Of a DNA stretch of 64,000 nt, positions 36,877 to 46,498 are shown piece after piece. The stretch is from Chryseobacterium camelliae (lineage in GTDB: Bacteria > Bacteroidota > Bacteroidia > Flavobacteriales > Weeksellaceae): assembly GCF_030818575.1 (NCBI RefSeq), contig NZ_JAUTAL010000001.1, positions 310,001-374,000 on the forward strand. Direction: 5' to 3'. The notes under the pieces were generated by a model. It was not told the origin of the DNA. It saw only the letters and a list, made by a program, of their open reading frames with translations, and did no database searches. Position 1 is the stretch's first letter. Every line of letters starts with the position of its first letter. The position numbers and the translations under genes are program-made.

Positions 36877-36922
36877 AAAATTAAACTCCCTCTGAAAAAC
36901 TATTCGGAGGGAGTTTAATTTT
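36877..36922. terminator. Strong bidirectional terminator
   Basis: Sixteen-base perfect arms (36877-36892 and 36907-36922), extendable by two pairs, flank a 14-base loop between the convergent PhyH and GH92 genes. Confidence 0.85.
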
Positions 36923-36936
36923 ATCATTGTACAGAC

Positions 36937-39738
36937 CTATTTCACTGAAATTTCATCCAAAAAGATATAAGCTTCGCCTCCGGCGCCCTGATGCCATTCA
37001 GGAAGTTTTCCGTAGTAGTATGCTTTTACTTTAAGATAACGGGCTTGTGTAGGAAGAATATCAGCGCTGAATTCTTTTACCTGCACTGTTTCATCTTTCG
37101 GGTCTACCGTATTATTGACAGTAGATAACAAAATATAATCTTTACCGTTCATCGAGGCATAATATTCCACTTTTTTAGGCATCAGGATCCATGCGCGGCT
37201 GTCCTGGAGATATGTGGAAGATAGTCTGGTCATGTCCTGAGGAGATTTGAAATCAATAATGGCCTCAAAATTCTGTCCCTGGTATCCCTGCCATTCACCT
37301 TTTCTCCAGTTGATATCTCCGTGGATGCCGTCTATCAGCGCCAATTTGCCTCCTGCTGTATATTGGGGATTCATCGTAGCATTTACCGTAATATCCCAAT
37401 GATTCGGTCTCCTGTTAAAATTGGCCGTGGTGATCGAACTTTTCTCGCCGTTCCGTTCCGCATAAGCTGAAACCATGGTGGTTGTGTTGATGGTAAAAGG
37501 CTCTTTGTACGCCTTAAATGTTTTCCTCACATTGGCATCGCCTTCATCCAGGGTCATGTAATATAATTTGTCTTCCGGGTTCAGCGGGGTTATGGTTACT
37601 TTGGTGGAAAAGTCGAACAGGCGGTCTGCTGCAATCACGGGAGAAGCGGTAAGCTCATCATATTTCAGGTCTTTGAATGCACGTACATTTTCAAAGCCTA
37701 GCTTCCTGAGTTCATCTCTTCCGGTATTGGGGGTAATCGTCCGGGTGGTTCCGTCTTCAAGATGGATTTTTATCTCATCGAAATAAGGTTTTGTGGTTTG
37801 CCATTCCGGTAATCCCGGGGTCACGGCATAAATTCCCAGTGTACTCAAAATATACCAGGCACTCATCTGTCCGCAGTCTTCATTGCCGATCAGCCCGTCC
37901 GGGGCATTTTTATAAAAATGGTCCAGGATATACTTTATCTTCTCGTCGGTTTTCTCAGGCTTGCCTACATAATTGTACAGGTAGGCGATATGATGGCTCG
38001 GCTCATTTCCCTGGGCATACTGTCCTATAAGGCCGGTGATGTCTACCTGTTCCCTTCCCGTGGTTTTGTCCGGAGCAGCAAAAATAGCATCAATAAACTG
38101 CTCAAATTTTTCCTTTCCTCCATGGGCGGCTATCAGTCCCGGGATATCTTGCTGTACGGAATAGGAATAATGCCATGAATTACCTTCCGTATAATTGTTG
38201 TTCACTTCTCTTGGATCAAAAGGCTGGTACCAGTTGCCGTTCTTCCTCGGCTGCATAAATCCGTTTTCAGGATTGTAGAGGTTTTTCCAGTTCTGGGAAC
38301 GTTTCATAAAATACTGGTAATCCTCCTTTTTGCCTAAAATTTTGGCCATCTGGGCAATGCACCAGTCATCATAGGCATATTCAACGGTTTTGGAAACGCT
38401 TTCATGTTCATCATCTATGCTGATGTAGTTATTCTGTTTATAGGCATTCAGCCCGAAGATATCCAGCATAGCCGAATGTTTGGATGCCTCAAAAGCCTTT
38501 TCATAATCAAATCCTTTGATACCTTTGGCCATGGCATCTGCAATGACGGATACTGCGTGGTAGCCGATCATGCATTCCGTCTCATTGGAAGCCAGTTCCC
38601 ATACCGGAAGCTTTCCTCCCTGCTCATACTGTTTGATGAAGGTATTGATGAAGTCGGAAGTCCTTTTTCTGTCGATCAGCGTCATTAAAGGATGGGCTCC
38701 CCTGAAAGTATCCCACAGGGAAAAGACCGTATAATAATCAAAGCCTTTGGCCATGTAGAATTTATTGTCCCTTCCCCTGTATTTCCCGTCGGTATCCATG
38801 TTGATGTTCGGCTGGGTAAAGACATGGTATAGTGCAGTATAAAAAATGGTAAGCTTATTTTTGTCAGCGGATTTTACTTCTATTTTGGAGAGTTCCTTAT
38901 CCCAGTCTGCGGCTGCCATCTTTCTGATGCTTTCAAAATCATTGGATTTCCCTTCTGCCAGCATATTTTTTCCTGCTCCTTCATAACCTGTTGGGGAAAT
39001 GGCTACTTTTACATTGATTTTTTCACCCTTTTTCACCTTAGCTGAGAAAGCCAGCGCCAGCCTGGTTCCGGTATACACATTGCGGTCCTGGGTTCCGTTC
39101 ACTTCTTTGCGGGAAATTTCCACAGGCTTAGAAAACTCAATTCTCGCATAGATATACTGGTCGGTAGCCCATGCGGAGCTCCTCCTGAATACTTCAACGG
39201 TTTTAGGATCTATAATCCTCACTTCGCCTTCCAGCAGCTTATCGCGATGGTTCAGGTCCAGGATGATATTGGCGGTTCCCGCGTTGTTGAAAGTATATTC
39301 ATGATAGCCCACCCTTTTAGTTGTGGTGAGCCGGACATCGATATTGTTCTTATTCAGTTTTACCGAATAAAATCCGGCAGTGGCCTTTTCATTTTTATGG
39401 GAAAATAAAGATGAGTATTCTTTAGAGTTGAGGCTGGCCTTTCCCATGGTTGGCATCAGCATAATGTCTCCGTAATCCGAAACCCCTGTACCGTTAAGGT
39501 GCGTATGTGAAAAGCCATAGATTACAGAATCGGAATAGTGGTAACCGCTGCATCCGTCCCAGCTGCCGTCTATACGGGTGTCAGGTGATAGCTGGACCAT
39601 CCCGAAAGGAACAATCGCCCCCGGAAATGTATGGCCGTGGCCCCCGGTCCCTATAAACGGATTGACGTATTGCGCATAATTTTGTGAAAAAGCATGGGCT
39701 GAAATCACACCCAAGAGGACAAAAAGTATTTTTTTCAT
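36937..39738 (-). CDS. GH92-family alpha-mannosidase, secreted
   Basis: A 933-residue enzyme with a signal peptide (1-18). The N-terminal beta-sandwich carries the family hallmark VNPFIGTGGHGHTFPGA, and the (alpha/alpha)6 catalytic domain holds the likely acid glutamate in GNEDCGQMSAWY. A discoidin-like (F5/8) module occupies the last 150 residues (GEWQGYQGQNFEAIIDF). GH92 enzymes are calcium-dependent exo-alpha-mannosidases acting on N-glycans. There is no SusC/D pair or other glycosidase, so it is not in a usual polysaccharide locus. Confidence 0.92.
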   Translation of the reverse strand: MKKILFVLLGVISAHAFSQNYAQYVNPFIGTGGHGHTFPGAIVPFGMVQLSPDTRIDGSWDGCSGYHYSDSVIYGFSHTHLNGTGVSDYGDIMLMPTMGKASLNSKEYSSLFSHKNEKATAGFYSVKLNKNNIDVRLTTTKRVGYHEYTFNNAGTANIILDLNHRDKLLEGEVRIIDPKTVEVFRRSSAWATDQYIYARIEFSKPVEISRKEVNGTQDRNVYTGTRLALAFSAKVKKGEKINVKVAISPTGYEGAGKNMLAEGKSNDFESIRKMAAADWDKELSKIEVKSADKNKLTIFYTALYHVFTQPNINMDTDGKYRGRDNKFYMAKGFDYYTVFSLWDTFRGAHPLMTLIDRKRTSDFINTFIKQYEQGGKLPVWELASNETECMIGYHAVSVIADAMAKGIKGFDYEKAFEASKHSAMLDIFGLNAYKQNNYISIDDEHESVSKTVEYAYDDWCIAQMAKILGKKEDYQYFMKRSQNWKNLYNPENGFMQPRKNGNWYQPFDPREVNNNYTEGNSWHYSYSVQQDIPGLIAAHGGKEKFEQFIDAIFAAPDKTTGREQVDITGLIGQYAQGNEPSHHIAYLYNYVGKPEKTDEKIKYILDHFYKNAPDGLIGNEDCGQMSAWYILSTLGIYAVTPGLPEWQTTKPYFDEIKIHLEDGTTRTITPNTGRDELRKLGFENVRAFKDLKYDELTASPVIAADRLFDFSTKVTITPLNPEDKLYYMTLDEGDANVRKTFKAYKEPFTINTTTMVSAYAERNGEKSSITTANFNRRPNHWDITVNATMNPQYTAGGKLALIDGIHGDINWRKGEWQGYQGQNFEAIIDFKSPQDMTRLSSTYLQDSRAWILMPKKVEYYASMNGKDYILLSTVNNTVDPKDETVQVKEFSADILPTQARYLKVKAYYYGKLPEWHQGAGGEAYIFLDEISVK

Positions 39739-39837
39739 TCTTACCATAAAAATTCCTTAAAAATACTATAAATATCCGGACCCTAAAAGAATTTATCTAT
39801 AGTACTGTTTACTTATTCTAAATAGGTAAAATTTCCT

Positions 39838-39845
39838 TAACTTTG
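39838..39845 (+). promoter_or_regulatory. -7 element of the mrp promoter
   Basis: TAACTTTG is an exact -7 match, 19 bases before the mrp ATG. Confidence 0.55.
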
Positions 39846-39864
39846 TAATCAATTTATTGAGTTT

Positions 39865-40971
39865 ATGTTGACGAAAGAAAAGGTTCAGGATTTCCTTAAA
39901 GAAATAGAAGTTGATGATCTGGTAAATAATCTTCAGATTATGGGCGATGACGTGTATATTGATATGACGGCTCATTCACCGGCAATGCATGAGAAAAAGA
40001 AGCTGGAAGCGGCTATGAAGCAGGCCTTTGCCAGCGAATTTGGAGAAGAGGTTCACCTGAAATTGAAAATCGTTTCTCCGGAACCGACTGAAATTCAGCA
40101 GAGCCAGATCAAAGGAAAACAGATCAAAGGCATTCAGAATATTATTGCCATCGCTTCCGGAAAAGGAGGCGTAGGAAAGTCTACCGTAGCTGCCAATATG
40201 GCGGTAACGCTTGCTAAAATGGGCTTTAAGGTAGGATTGCTGGATGCAGATATCTATGGACCTTCTGTACCTACGATGTTCGATACTGAGGGCGAAAAGC
40301 CGATCTCTGTAGATGTAGACGGAAAAAGTCTGATGAAACCTATTGAGAATTATGGCGTTAAAATGCTTTCCATCGGTTATTTTTCGGGAGCCAACCAGGC
40401 GGTGGTCTGGAGAGGCCCGATGGCATCGAAAGCATTGAATCAGATGATTCGTGATGCTGCCTGGGGAGAACTGGATTTCCTGTTAATCGATCTTCCTCCG
40501 GGAACAGGTGATATCCACCTTTCCATCATCCAGGAAGTTCCGGTTACCGGTGCCGTAATCGTGAGTACGCCTCAGCATGTGGCATTGGCCGATGTAAGAA
40601 AAGGAATCGCCATGTTCCAGATGGAAAGCATCAATATACCTGTTTTGGGGCTCATAGAAAATATGGCTTATTTTACACCGGAAGAACTTCCGGATAATAA
40701 ATATTATATCTTCGGAAACCAGGGAGCACAGTATCTTGCTGACGATCTGGGTATTCCGGTACTGGGAGAAATTCCTTTGATCCAGAGCATCAGAGAGGCA
40801 GGGGATGTGGGAAGGCCGGCTGCCCTTCAGGAAAATTCCAGAATTGCAGAGATCTATACTGAAACCGCAAGAAAAATGGTTGAAAGCTTAGTGGAGAGAA
40901 ATAAAAACCTTCCTCCTACGGAAGCGGTGAAAATTACAACTATGGCAGGATGTTCACCAAAATCAAAATAA
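39865..40971 (+). CDS. mrp: Iron-sulfur cluster carrier ATPase Mrp/ApbC
   Basis: A 368-residue P-loop ATPase of the Mrp/NBP35 family that carries iron-sulfur clusters to apoproteins. A DUF59 (MIP18-like) domain occupies residues 1-75, and the deviant Walker A GKGGVGKST lies at about 99-107. The usual CxxC cluster-bridging motif after IENM is absent: the segment reads MAYFTPEELPDNKYY. One cysteine near the C-terminus (AGCSPKSK) remains. The NifU-like gene 41 bases downstream supports an iron-sulfur role. Confidence 0.9.
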   Translation: MLTKEKVQDFLKEIEVDDLVNNLQIMGDDVYIDMTAHSPAMHEKKKLEAAMKQAFASEFGEEVHLKLKIVSPEPTEIQQSQIKGKQIKGIQNIIAIASGKGGVGKSTVAANMAVTLAKMGFKVGLLDADIYGPSVPTMFDTEGEKPISVDVDGKSLMKPIENYGVKMLSIGYFSGANQAVVWRGPMASKALNQMIRDAAWGELDFLLIDLPPGTGDIHLSIIQEVPVTGAVIVSTPQHVALADVRKGIAMFQMESINIPVLGLIENMAYFTPEELPDNKYYIFGNQGAQYLADDLGIPVLGEIPLIQSIREAGDVGRPAALQENSRIAEIYTETARKMVESLVERNKNLPPTEAVKITTMAGCSPKSK

Positions 40972-41012
40972 TTCATCCCGAACGGATGTGACCAAATGAC
41001 TGAATACAATAT

Positions 41013-41261
41013 ATGGAAACAAATATAACACACGAAGATACCGTAACAAGGGTGATGGAAGCCCTGGAAAGCATCCGTCCGTTCCTGAACAGGGATGGGG
41101 GCGATATTGAGCTTATTGATGTAAAGGACAATCAGGTTTTTGTAAAACTCCTTGGAAACTGTTCCGGCTGTTCACTGAATTTCTCAACCCTTAAACTGGG
41201 AGTAGAAAATACCATCAGGCAGCACGCTCCGGAAATAGAAAAAGTAATAAGTGTAGAGTAG
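41013..41261 (+). CDS. NifU-like C-terminal (Nfu) iron-sulfur scaffold protein
   Basis: An 82-residue Nfu domain with the CxxC motif at C50 and C53 (GNCSGCSLN), which holds a [4Fe-4S] cluster at a dimer interface. RPFLNRDGGDIEL is the family N-terminal signature. It follows mrp on the same strand and ends at a strong terminator, forming a small iron-sulfur delivery operon. Confidence 0.93.
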   Translation: METNITHEDTVTRVMEALESIRPFLNRDGGDIELIDVKDNQVFVKLLGNCSGCSLNFSTLKLGVENTIRQHAPEIEKVISVE

Positions 41262-41290
41262 TAGCATACGATACTATACGAGATAATTTC

Positions 41291-41320
41291 AAAGGCAGAC
41301 TTTTAGAAGTCTGCCTTTTT
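41291..41320 (+). terminator. Terminator of the mrp-nfu operon
   Basis: A perfect 12-base inverted repeat (41291-41302 and 41307-41318) with a 4-base loop and a T run. The following 300 bases up to 41621 are AT-rich with no convincing gene. Confidence 0.9.
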
Positions 41321-41621
41321 GATATCATAAAACAATAAGAAATAGGTATTTCCTTTTGAGTTATGAAAGACAGATTCTTCGCCGAAGACTGCAATAATGA
41401 GGGGTTATTTTGCTACAGCCTTCAATTCTCGTGTTTCTAGAATCATAAATAATGGTCATATTGAATTTTTTCAGGTATATGGTTATTGAAGATGAATATG
41501 TGGAAAATTTTAATTAAATATATAATTTATGTTAAAAATATTTACATAAATATAGTTAATAAAGTACATATAAAGAGCTTTATATTTAATTTTTGTATTA
41601 TTTTATTGTTTTATAGCTGCA

Positions 41622-41649
41622 AAAATCCCCGGAATATTCCGGGGATTTT
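41622..41649. terminator. Perfect palindromic terminator
   Basis: A 28-base perfect palindrome flanked by A and T runs. It lies just downstream of the minus-strand choice-of-anchor gene, which it terminates, and can work in both directions. Confidence 0.85.
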
Positions 41650-41675
41650 ATTTTTTGTTGGTACCTTGGCGATGC

Positions 41676-44600
41676 TTATTTAACAATAATCCTTTTTGTG
41701 TAACCATCTGTAGTTTTCATTACATATATTCCTGAAGACAGTTCGGATGTAGGTATGGTTAATGCATTTTTTTCTTTTTTGGTCAGTTTTCCGGACATGT
41801 CATAAAGCTCATAACCCTGTGCACGGTTAAAATATAGGGTATTACCTTTTGCAACAGGATTAGGAAATACATTAAATGTTGCTTTTTCCTGGTTTGCTTC
41901 CCCGGTGGCAAGCGTAGGGGAGGAAGCTACTTCGTACATGGACAATGTCCCGCTAATTTCGTTGGCTACAATTACATATCCTTTGCCGTTGGCAGTGTTG
42001 GATGGTGCGATATAGATAATCCCTTCAGGTCCGTTGTCGCCGCCATAAGCTGAAGTCATACGGGAATGTTTGTAATCCGTGAATGTTGGATTGTTAGGAT
42101 CTGTAATATTATAGGCCATAACGCCGCCGGTCCTTTCCAGCGTGATAAACGCATAAGTCTGTCCATTAATCGTTCCTAATGCTACGCCTTCCGGTTCCGG
42201 CCCTTTTGCGCGGCTCCTGCTTTTTACGGTGTTGGATTCATTGTCGGCATTAAAGATCAGGGGATGATTGGCTGCGATATAGCGTTCAAAACTGTCGCCG
42301 CTGTCATAGATCAGCTGTTTCGTATCTGCATTGAATATAGAAAACGAACGTGCGCCTAAAGCATTGATTTCTTCAAATTCAGGGTCATTATCTGTGTTCC
42401 CGTTTACGCTGGTTACCCTGAATCTTCCCAGATTATGGGATGCTTTCAAGACTGCTGCATTGGGGAACACATCAGGATCCAGAGTATAACTGCTGGCACC
42501 TACTGTGGTTCTTTCACTGAAGCCTGAAAGGTCTTTTTCATCCCCTTCATTCGCAGTAACAATGTAATGTGTATTTCCCGCAGTGTAATTCTGGATGGCA
42601 TCAGGAGTATAATATGCCTTTACCGGCCAGTTGGCAATCAGGATTTCTCCGTTATTGTCTGAAGCATCAAAGCCATTTCCGGGTATGTTCATATCTTTTT
42701 TTCCAAGCCCCCATAAGCCGGTAATGGTTTTGGCAGTCAGGTTAACCTCGGCAATGCCGTTATTTTCCTGAAGGGTTACCCAGGCTTTCTGGCTATCAGA
42801 GCTTACGGTCACATATTCCGGTTCAAGATCCTGGGACAATGTGTTATTCGCCCTTACTTTTCTAAGTCCGGTGGCTGACAGGGCAGCAACCTGGGAATCG
42901 AAATTGTTGAAGTTCAGTGTTGTCACATTAGTCTGGCTGAGACCTGCAATGCCTCCTGAAATATCAATAATGCTGATGGAGCCTTCAGGATCTACAGTAT
43001 ACGCATCATTAGGCTCTCCTTCATTGGCGGTAATCACTTTTGTCCCGTCCGGTGTAAAGGTAATCATGTCCGGCAAGGCTCCTACCGTAACCTGTTTCAG
43101 AAAATTCCCGTTGATATCGAAGAAAACAACAGAACCGTTCTGTTGCGGATTGGTATTCGGGGAAGCTGCTGCCACAATGCCGTTTTTCACTGCAATACTG
43201 GTAATGCCTCCGTACGGCGCCATATTTACTGTCTGAATCACAGAAGGTGTATTCGGATTGCTGAAATTGATAATGTCAAAAACATCTGTCAGCGAACTGA
43301 TGGTGAATAACCTTTGGGTAGCAGGATCATGCACGACGATTTCCGTTGAGCTGCTGCTGTTTCCTGAAGGATCGAAACTTCCGATATAGTTCATCTGGAT
43401 CTGATGGGAAGGCACCGGTGCCGGTTTATCATTATCAATAATATATACCGTGGATGTATTATCCCCTGCGATGACGGCACCAACCGGATTTTCAAGGCTT
43501 AGGACAAAATATTCTGCCTGCTGTTCCTGTAGTGTATCATCAATAATCGGGATATTGACTGTATAACTGTTTGCAGAAGGAGTGATGGCAATAGTCTGTG
43601 AAGATAATGTAAAATCGCTGCTGTTAGCTGTGCTGAACGGAGCTGCTTTAACGACAAGATTTACCGTCGCATTAGAAGGATTGCTGACATTGATCTTGAA
43701 GGCTAGGTTGCCGGTATTTTCATTGATTTTGATCAGGTTTTTTTCCATGGAAACCGATGTGGCAGCTGTGCTGAATGTGCTGGATGTTACAGTGCTGATT
43801 CCGTTGTCACTGAAATCTTCAACCGTATTGGGCTTAAGGGCAAGGTAATAAGTCTGATTGGGAAGTAAAGCAGAAGTCGGGATTACCGTGATAGTATTGT
43901 TGGCAAAAGAGGTGGTAAAAGGAACCTGCGTACCAGAAGCGTTGCCGGTACGGAATTCAACCAGATTCTGGGCATTGGCATTGGTGATGGCGGAATTATC
44001 TGTCAGCCTCACATTTTCATTGAATGCGAGTGTAGGGTTTACAGCGGTAGAGGCACTGCTGCTGTTGTTCGCAGGAAGGTAAGTAACGATGGGAGGTGTC
44101 GTGTCTGCACCGGTTGCCGGCACCGCATCCACCGTAAAATTGTCAAACCGGTTATTGCCTCCCGTTCCTCCGCCTGTGGCTGAGAATTCAACTTTCAGTT
44201 TAAAATTCGGGTTATTGGAGACCCCGGGAACAGCGGAAAAGTCAAATGTAACCAGTTGCGGATTGGCATCCTGCGGAGAAACCGTCTGATAAGGAATAAA
44301 GGAAGTTCCATCCGTAGAGTATGACCAGCTTTGGGTTCCGGCGCCCTGGCCGGAACGCCTGGTGGTAAACTTTATCATAACACTGTTGTAACCTGTGGTA
44401 GGCAGGGAAAACTGCAGTCCTCCGCCAACGGGATTATTCAATCTCAGATGGGTACCTGCGGAATCGTTGTTCCGGGCATTTAAGTTCTGAACGTCAAAAT
44501 TCTGTCCGGTTCCGTTAGCATAATCTATGACACTGCCGCCGCCGGAGATGGCTGTAAGTGAACCGTTAAGAAGTGTTGAGGCCGGTGTGGTAAGGGCTGT

Positions 44601-44714
44601 GGCAGAGGCATTGTTATTGAAATTCCAGTAATGGATAAGTGTTTGTCCGAACAGACTGCCCTGAAGAAAGAATGCAGCTAGTACGGAACCTTTCAGAAGA
44701 TAATGGTTCGTCAT
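41676..44714 (-). CDS. Choice-of-anchor I family surface protein with T9SS sorting domain
   Basis: A 1012-residue secreted protein. In order: signal peptide (1-23); a beta-sandwich module (about 25-200) with RFDNFTVDAV; an SbsA/Big_5 Ig-like domain from TTPPIVTYLP; a Calx-beta-like domain near 325-430; and the choice-of-anchor I beta-propeller region (about 440-930), with HDPATQRLF and TANEGEPNDAY. A type A T9SS sorting domain ends the protein (NVFPNPVAKGNTLYF, then GIYVMKT). It is probably exported by the T9SS and anchored at the cell surface; function unknown. Some related proteins are annotated as alkaline-phosphatase- or phytase-like, with no direct support here. Confidence 0.88.
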   Translation of the reverse strand: MTNHYLLKGSVLAAFFLQGSLFGQTLIHYWNFNNNASATALTTPASTLLNGSLTAISGGGSVIDYANGTGQNFDVQNLNARNNDSAGTHLRLNNPVGGGLQFSLPTTGYNSVMIKFTTRRSGQGAGTQSWSYSTDGTSFIPYQTVSPQDANPQLVTFDFSAVPGVSNNPNFKLKVEFSATGGGTGGNNRFDNFTVDAVPATGADTTPPIVTYLPANNSSSASTAVNPTLAFNENVRLTDNSAITNANAQNLVEFRTGNASGTQVPFTTSFANNTITVIPTSALLPNQTYYLALKPNTVEDFSDNGISTVTSSTFSTAATSVSMEKNLIKINENTGNLAFKINVSNPSNATVNLVVKAAPFSTANSSDFTLSSQTIAITPSANSYTVNIPIIDDTLQEQQAEYFVLSLENPVGAVIAGDNTSTVYIIDNDKPAPVPSHQIQMNYIGSFDPSGNSSSSTEIVVHDPATQRLFTISSLTDVFDIINFSNPNTPSVIQTVNMAPYGGITSIAVKNGIVAAASPNTNPQQNGSVVFFDINGNFLKQVTVGALPDMITFTPDGTKVITANEGEPNDAYTVDPEGSISIIDISGGIAGLSQTNVTTLNFNNFDSQVAALSATGLRKVRANNTLSQDLEPEYVTVSSDSQKAWVTLQENNGIAEVNLTAKTITGLWGLGKKDMNIPGNGFDASDNNGEILIANWPVKAYYTPDAIQNYTAGNTHYIVTANEGDEKDLSGFSERTTVGASSYTLDPDVFPNAAVLKASHNLGRFRVTSVNGNTDNDPEFEEINALGARSFSIFNADTKQLIYDSGDSFERYIAANHPLIFNADNESNTVKSRSRAKGPEPEGVALGTINGQTYAFITLERTGGVMAYNITDPNNPTFTDYKHSRMTSAYGGDNGPEGIIYIAPSNTANGKGYVIVANEISGTLSMYEVASSPTLATGEANQEKATFNVFPNPVAKGNTLYFNRAQGYELYDMSGKLTKKEKNALTIPTSELSSGIYVMKTTDGYTKRIIVK

Positions 44715-44819
44715 TGTTATGTACTTTAATTTTTACAAAAATGGACGATATACCTCTGAAGTATTTTAATGGAACTTTAATAAATGATTAACAAATAGAT
44801 CATCATCTGACGTCCTTTG

Positions 44820-44972
44820 CTACTTTACCGCTTTACCGGTCATCATGAGAGCTGTGCCGGCGGGTTTATTATTTTCTATGGGATGTTTCTGCATGTAAAA
44901 AAAGCCTGAGATGGCTGTAAGCACCAGTAAAATGAAGGCTACCAGAAATATGCGCTTGATCATGTCTTTCAT
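44820..44972 (-). CDS. Small single-pass membrane protein, 50 residues
   Basis: A short ORF starting MKDMIKRIFLVAFILL, with one hydrophobic segment (about 6-26) and a polar tail. A second ATG at codon 4 is possible. It resembles no family I know. The positive-inside N-terminus and membrane helix make it plausible as a real small protein, but coding status is unproven. The flanking intergenic DNA (44973-45250) is AT-rich with no other clear gene. Confidence 0.4.
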   Translation of the reverse strand: MKDMIKRIFLVAFILLVLTAISGFFYMQKHPIENNKPAGTALMMTGKAVK

Positions 44973-45250
44973 ATCGTAAAGTTTTTAAATGTTGATGGTA
45001 AATAAATCAATCTGTTCCTCATTTCAAGCTTCAGTTCTATTATTTCTCTGTAAAAGATGCGGAAATCATAGAACGGATCTTCAGTATTGATACTACTGAT
45101 GACGTTCATCGAATGTATTTTACCTTAGAACAATGCAAAAATCGTACAAATTATTCTTCAGAATTTAAAACAGTATTAAGATATGTTGATTATTGAGTGA
45201 ATTTAACACTTTTTATTTGATTTTATATCATAATTTGTAATTTTTTAATA

Positions 45251-45258
45251 AAAAATAT
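45251..45258. repeat. Left target-site duplication of the IS1595 element
   Basis: AAAAATAT here is repeated exactly at 47697-47704, immediately outside the two inverted ends. Eight bases is the normal duplication length for IS1595-family insertion. Confidence 0.85.
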
Positions 45259-45285
45259 GGTAATTATACGTTACTTTACACAAAC
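45259..45285. repeat. Left terminal inverted repeat
   Basis: Begins GGTAATTATACGTTAC and matches the reverse complement of 47670-47696 at 24 of 27 positions. Confidence 0.85.
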
Positions 45286-45300
45286 CTAATAAAAAATTAA

Positions 45301-45319
45301 GAGGATTAATCTAATCCTC
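45301..45319. terminator. Hairpin at the 3' end of the transposase transcript
   Basis: Eight-base arms (45301-45308 and 45312-45319) with a 3-base loop, and T-rich sequence on either strand. It overlaps the stop codon of the 80-residue ORF and may also block read-out through the element end. Confidence 0.65.
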
Positions 45320-45553
45320 TTTTTCTTTATCTTGTTTGATATTCAATGTTTGTTTCATTAGTTTGTCAAAGAGTGTTAACTCATGGACAAACTTGGCTTT
45401 TATCAAGGCTGTTGCACCCTGATAAATAACTTGGCTTAAATCTGTTATCAGAAAATTCTGATTATTCCGAATATCCTCTACATAAAAGTATTCTTCACCA
45501 TCTATAATAGTGTGTCTCACTCTTTGTTCTCTAAGTTTTTTATCTATTGACAT
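45311..45553 (-). CDS. 80-residue ORF downstream of the IS1595 transposase
   Basis: An 80-residue basic-to-acidic protein with HTIIDGEEYFYVEDIRN followed by a probable helix. The YFYVEDI segment faintly recalls phage antirepressor N-termini, too weakly to name. Its start overlaps the transposase stop by ten bases, so it is translationally coupled and belongs to the mobile element, perhaps as a regulator or accessory of transposition. Confidence 0.7.
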   Translation of the reverse strand: MSIDKKLREQRVRHTIIDGEEYFYVEDIRNNQNFLITDLSQVIYQGATALIKAKFVHELTLFDKLMKQTLNIKQDKEKED

Positions 45554-46470
45554 AATTCTTTGTACTTAGTTCGGATATTTGAATTTGATAACAAATATCT
45601 GAATTTTTCTTGGTCTGAGACCTTTCTCAGGTTAAATCTGTATACAAATTCATCAACATATTTTTGAAGGTGCTTTTTAGAAACGTGATTATACATTCCT
45701 GAAACACTCTTTTTAAGTATGTTCCAACTACCCTCGATGTTGTTTGTATGTATAGAGTTATCCTGCAAACTTACATACTCTTTTTTAGAATGGTCTATGA
45801 TTTTATGGTCATAGTATTTGTTTAAACCTGTATATCCTAACCATTCATCAGATATTAAGATTGTTGTTTCTGGATTTACATACCTACAAATCAATGGTTG
45901 AATACTACTTCTTTTTGTATCAGGTACAACAAAAGCATTCATTTTACCATCTCTTTGAAGTATACCCATAACAGGAACTTTATCTTTAAAACTCCTTCCC
46001 TGAGAGTTTTTAACCTTCTTGTCTTTGTGTCGGTTCTTATTCTTTCCACCTATAAAGGTTTCGTCACATTCTACAACTCCTTCTAATTCGTTACCATTCT
46101 CAATACCGAAACATGCTCTAATTCTTTGTAACATGAACCATGCTGTTGCCTGCCTTACTCCAATATCTTTTCCAAGTTGTATCGAGCTAATTCCCTTCTT
46201 ATGAGAAGTAACAAGCCAAATAGCCATAAACCATTTTCTCAAACTGATTTTTGAGTTCTCGAACAATGTTCCTGTTTTAACATTAAAGTATTTGCCAGTA
46301 TTCTTGCATCTGTATTGGTTATTCTTACATTTATATACCTTTGAGGTTGCATCAAAAGGACTTATAGGAACTTTGCTCCATTTCATTATTTCTAAGTAGT
46401 CTATACAGTCCTGCTCAGTAGCAAAGATTTGAGTAAGTTCAAAAACCGATTTTATGTTGGTGTTAAACAT
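45544..46470 (-). CDS. IS1595-family transposase
   Basis: A 308-residue ISXO2-like DDE transposase. A degenerate zinc-ribbon lies near residues 45-62 (VYKCKNNQYRC) and a helix-turn-helix region near 90-118. The catalytic core has D136 in VECDETFIGGK, D208 in ISDEWLGY, and N244/E246 in HTNNIEGSWNILKK, which is the family DDN/E pattern. The reading frame is intact, so the element may still be active. Confidence 0.93.
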   Translation of the reverse strand: MFNTNIKSVFELTQIFATEQDCIDYLEIMKWSKVPISPFDATSKVYKCKNNQYRCKNTGKYFNVKTGTLFENSKISLRKWFMAIWLVTSHKKGISSIQLGKDIGVRQATAWFMLQRIRACFGIENGNELEGVVECDETFIGGKNKNRHKDKKVKNSQGRSFKDKVPVMGILQRDGKMNAFVVPDTKRSSIQPLICRYVNPETTILISDEWLGYTGLNKYYDHKIIDHSKKEYVSLQDNSIHTNNIEGSWNILKKSVSGMYNHVSKKHLQKYVDEFVYRFNLRKVSDQEKFRYLLSNSNIRTKYKELCQ

Positions 46471-46498
46471 GATTAATATTTATTGGTGTGTTAAACTT

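Noticed and set aside
41486..41683. A 65-residue AT-rich ORF upstream of the choice-of-anchor gene end
   Set aside because: Its composition follows local AT richness, it runs through the palindromic terminator at 41622-41649, and it lacks recognisable motifs.
45004..45196. Open frame of about 63 codons (with EQCKNRTNYSSEFKTVLRYVDY near its end)
   Set aside because: It has no start codon before the last 27 residues and no promoter. It may be a gene remnant, but the evidence is too weak to annotate.
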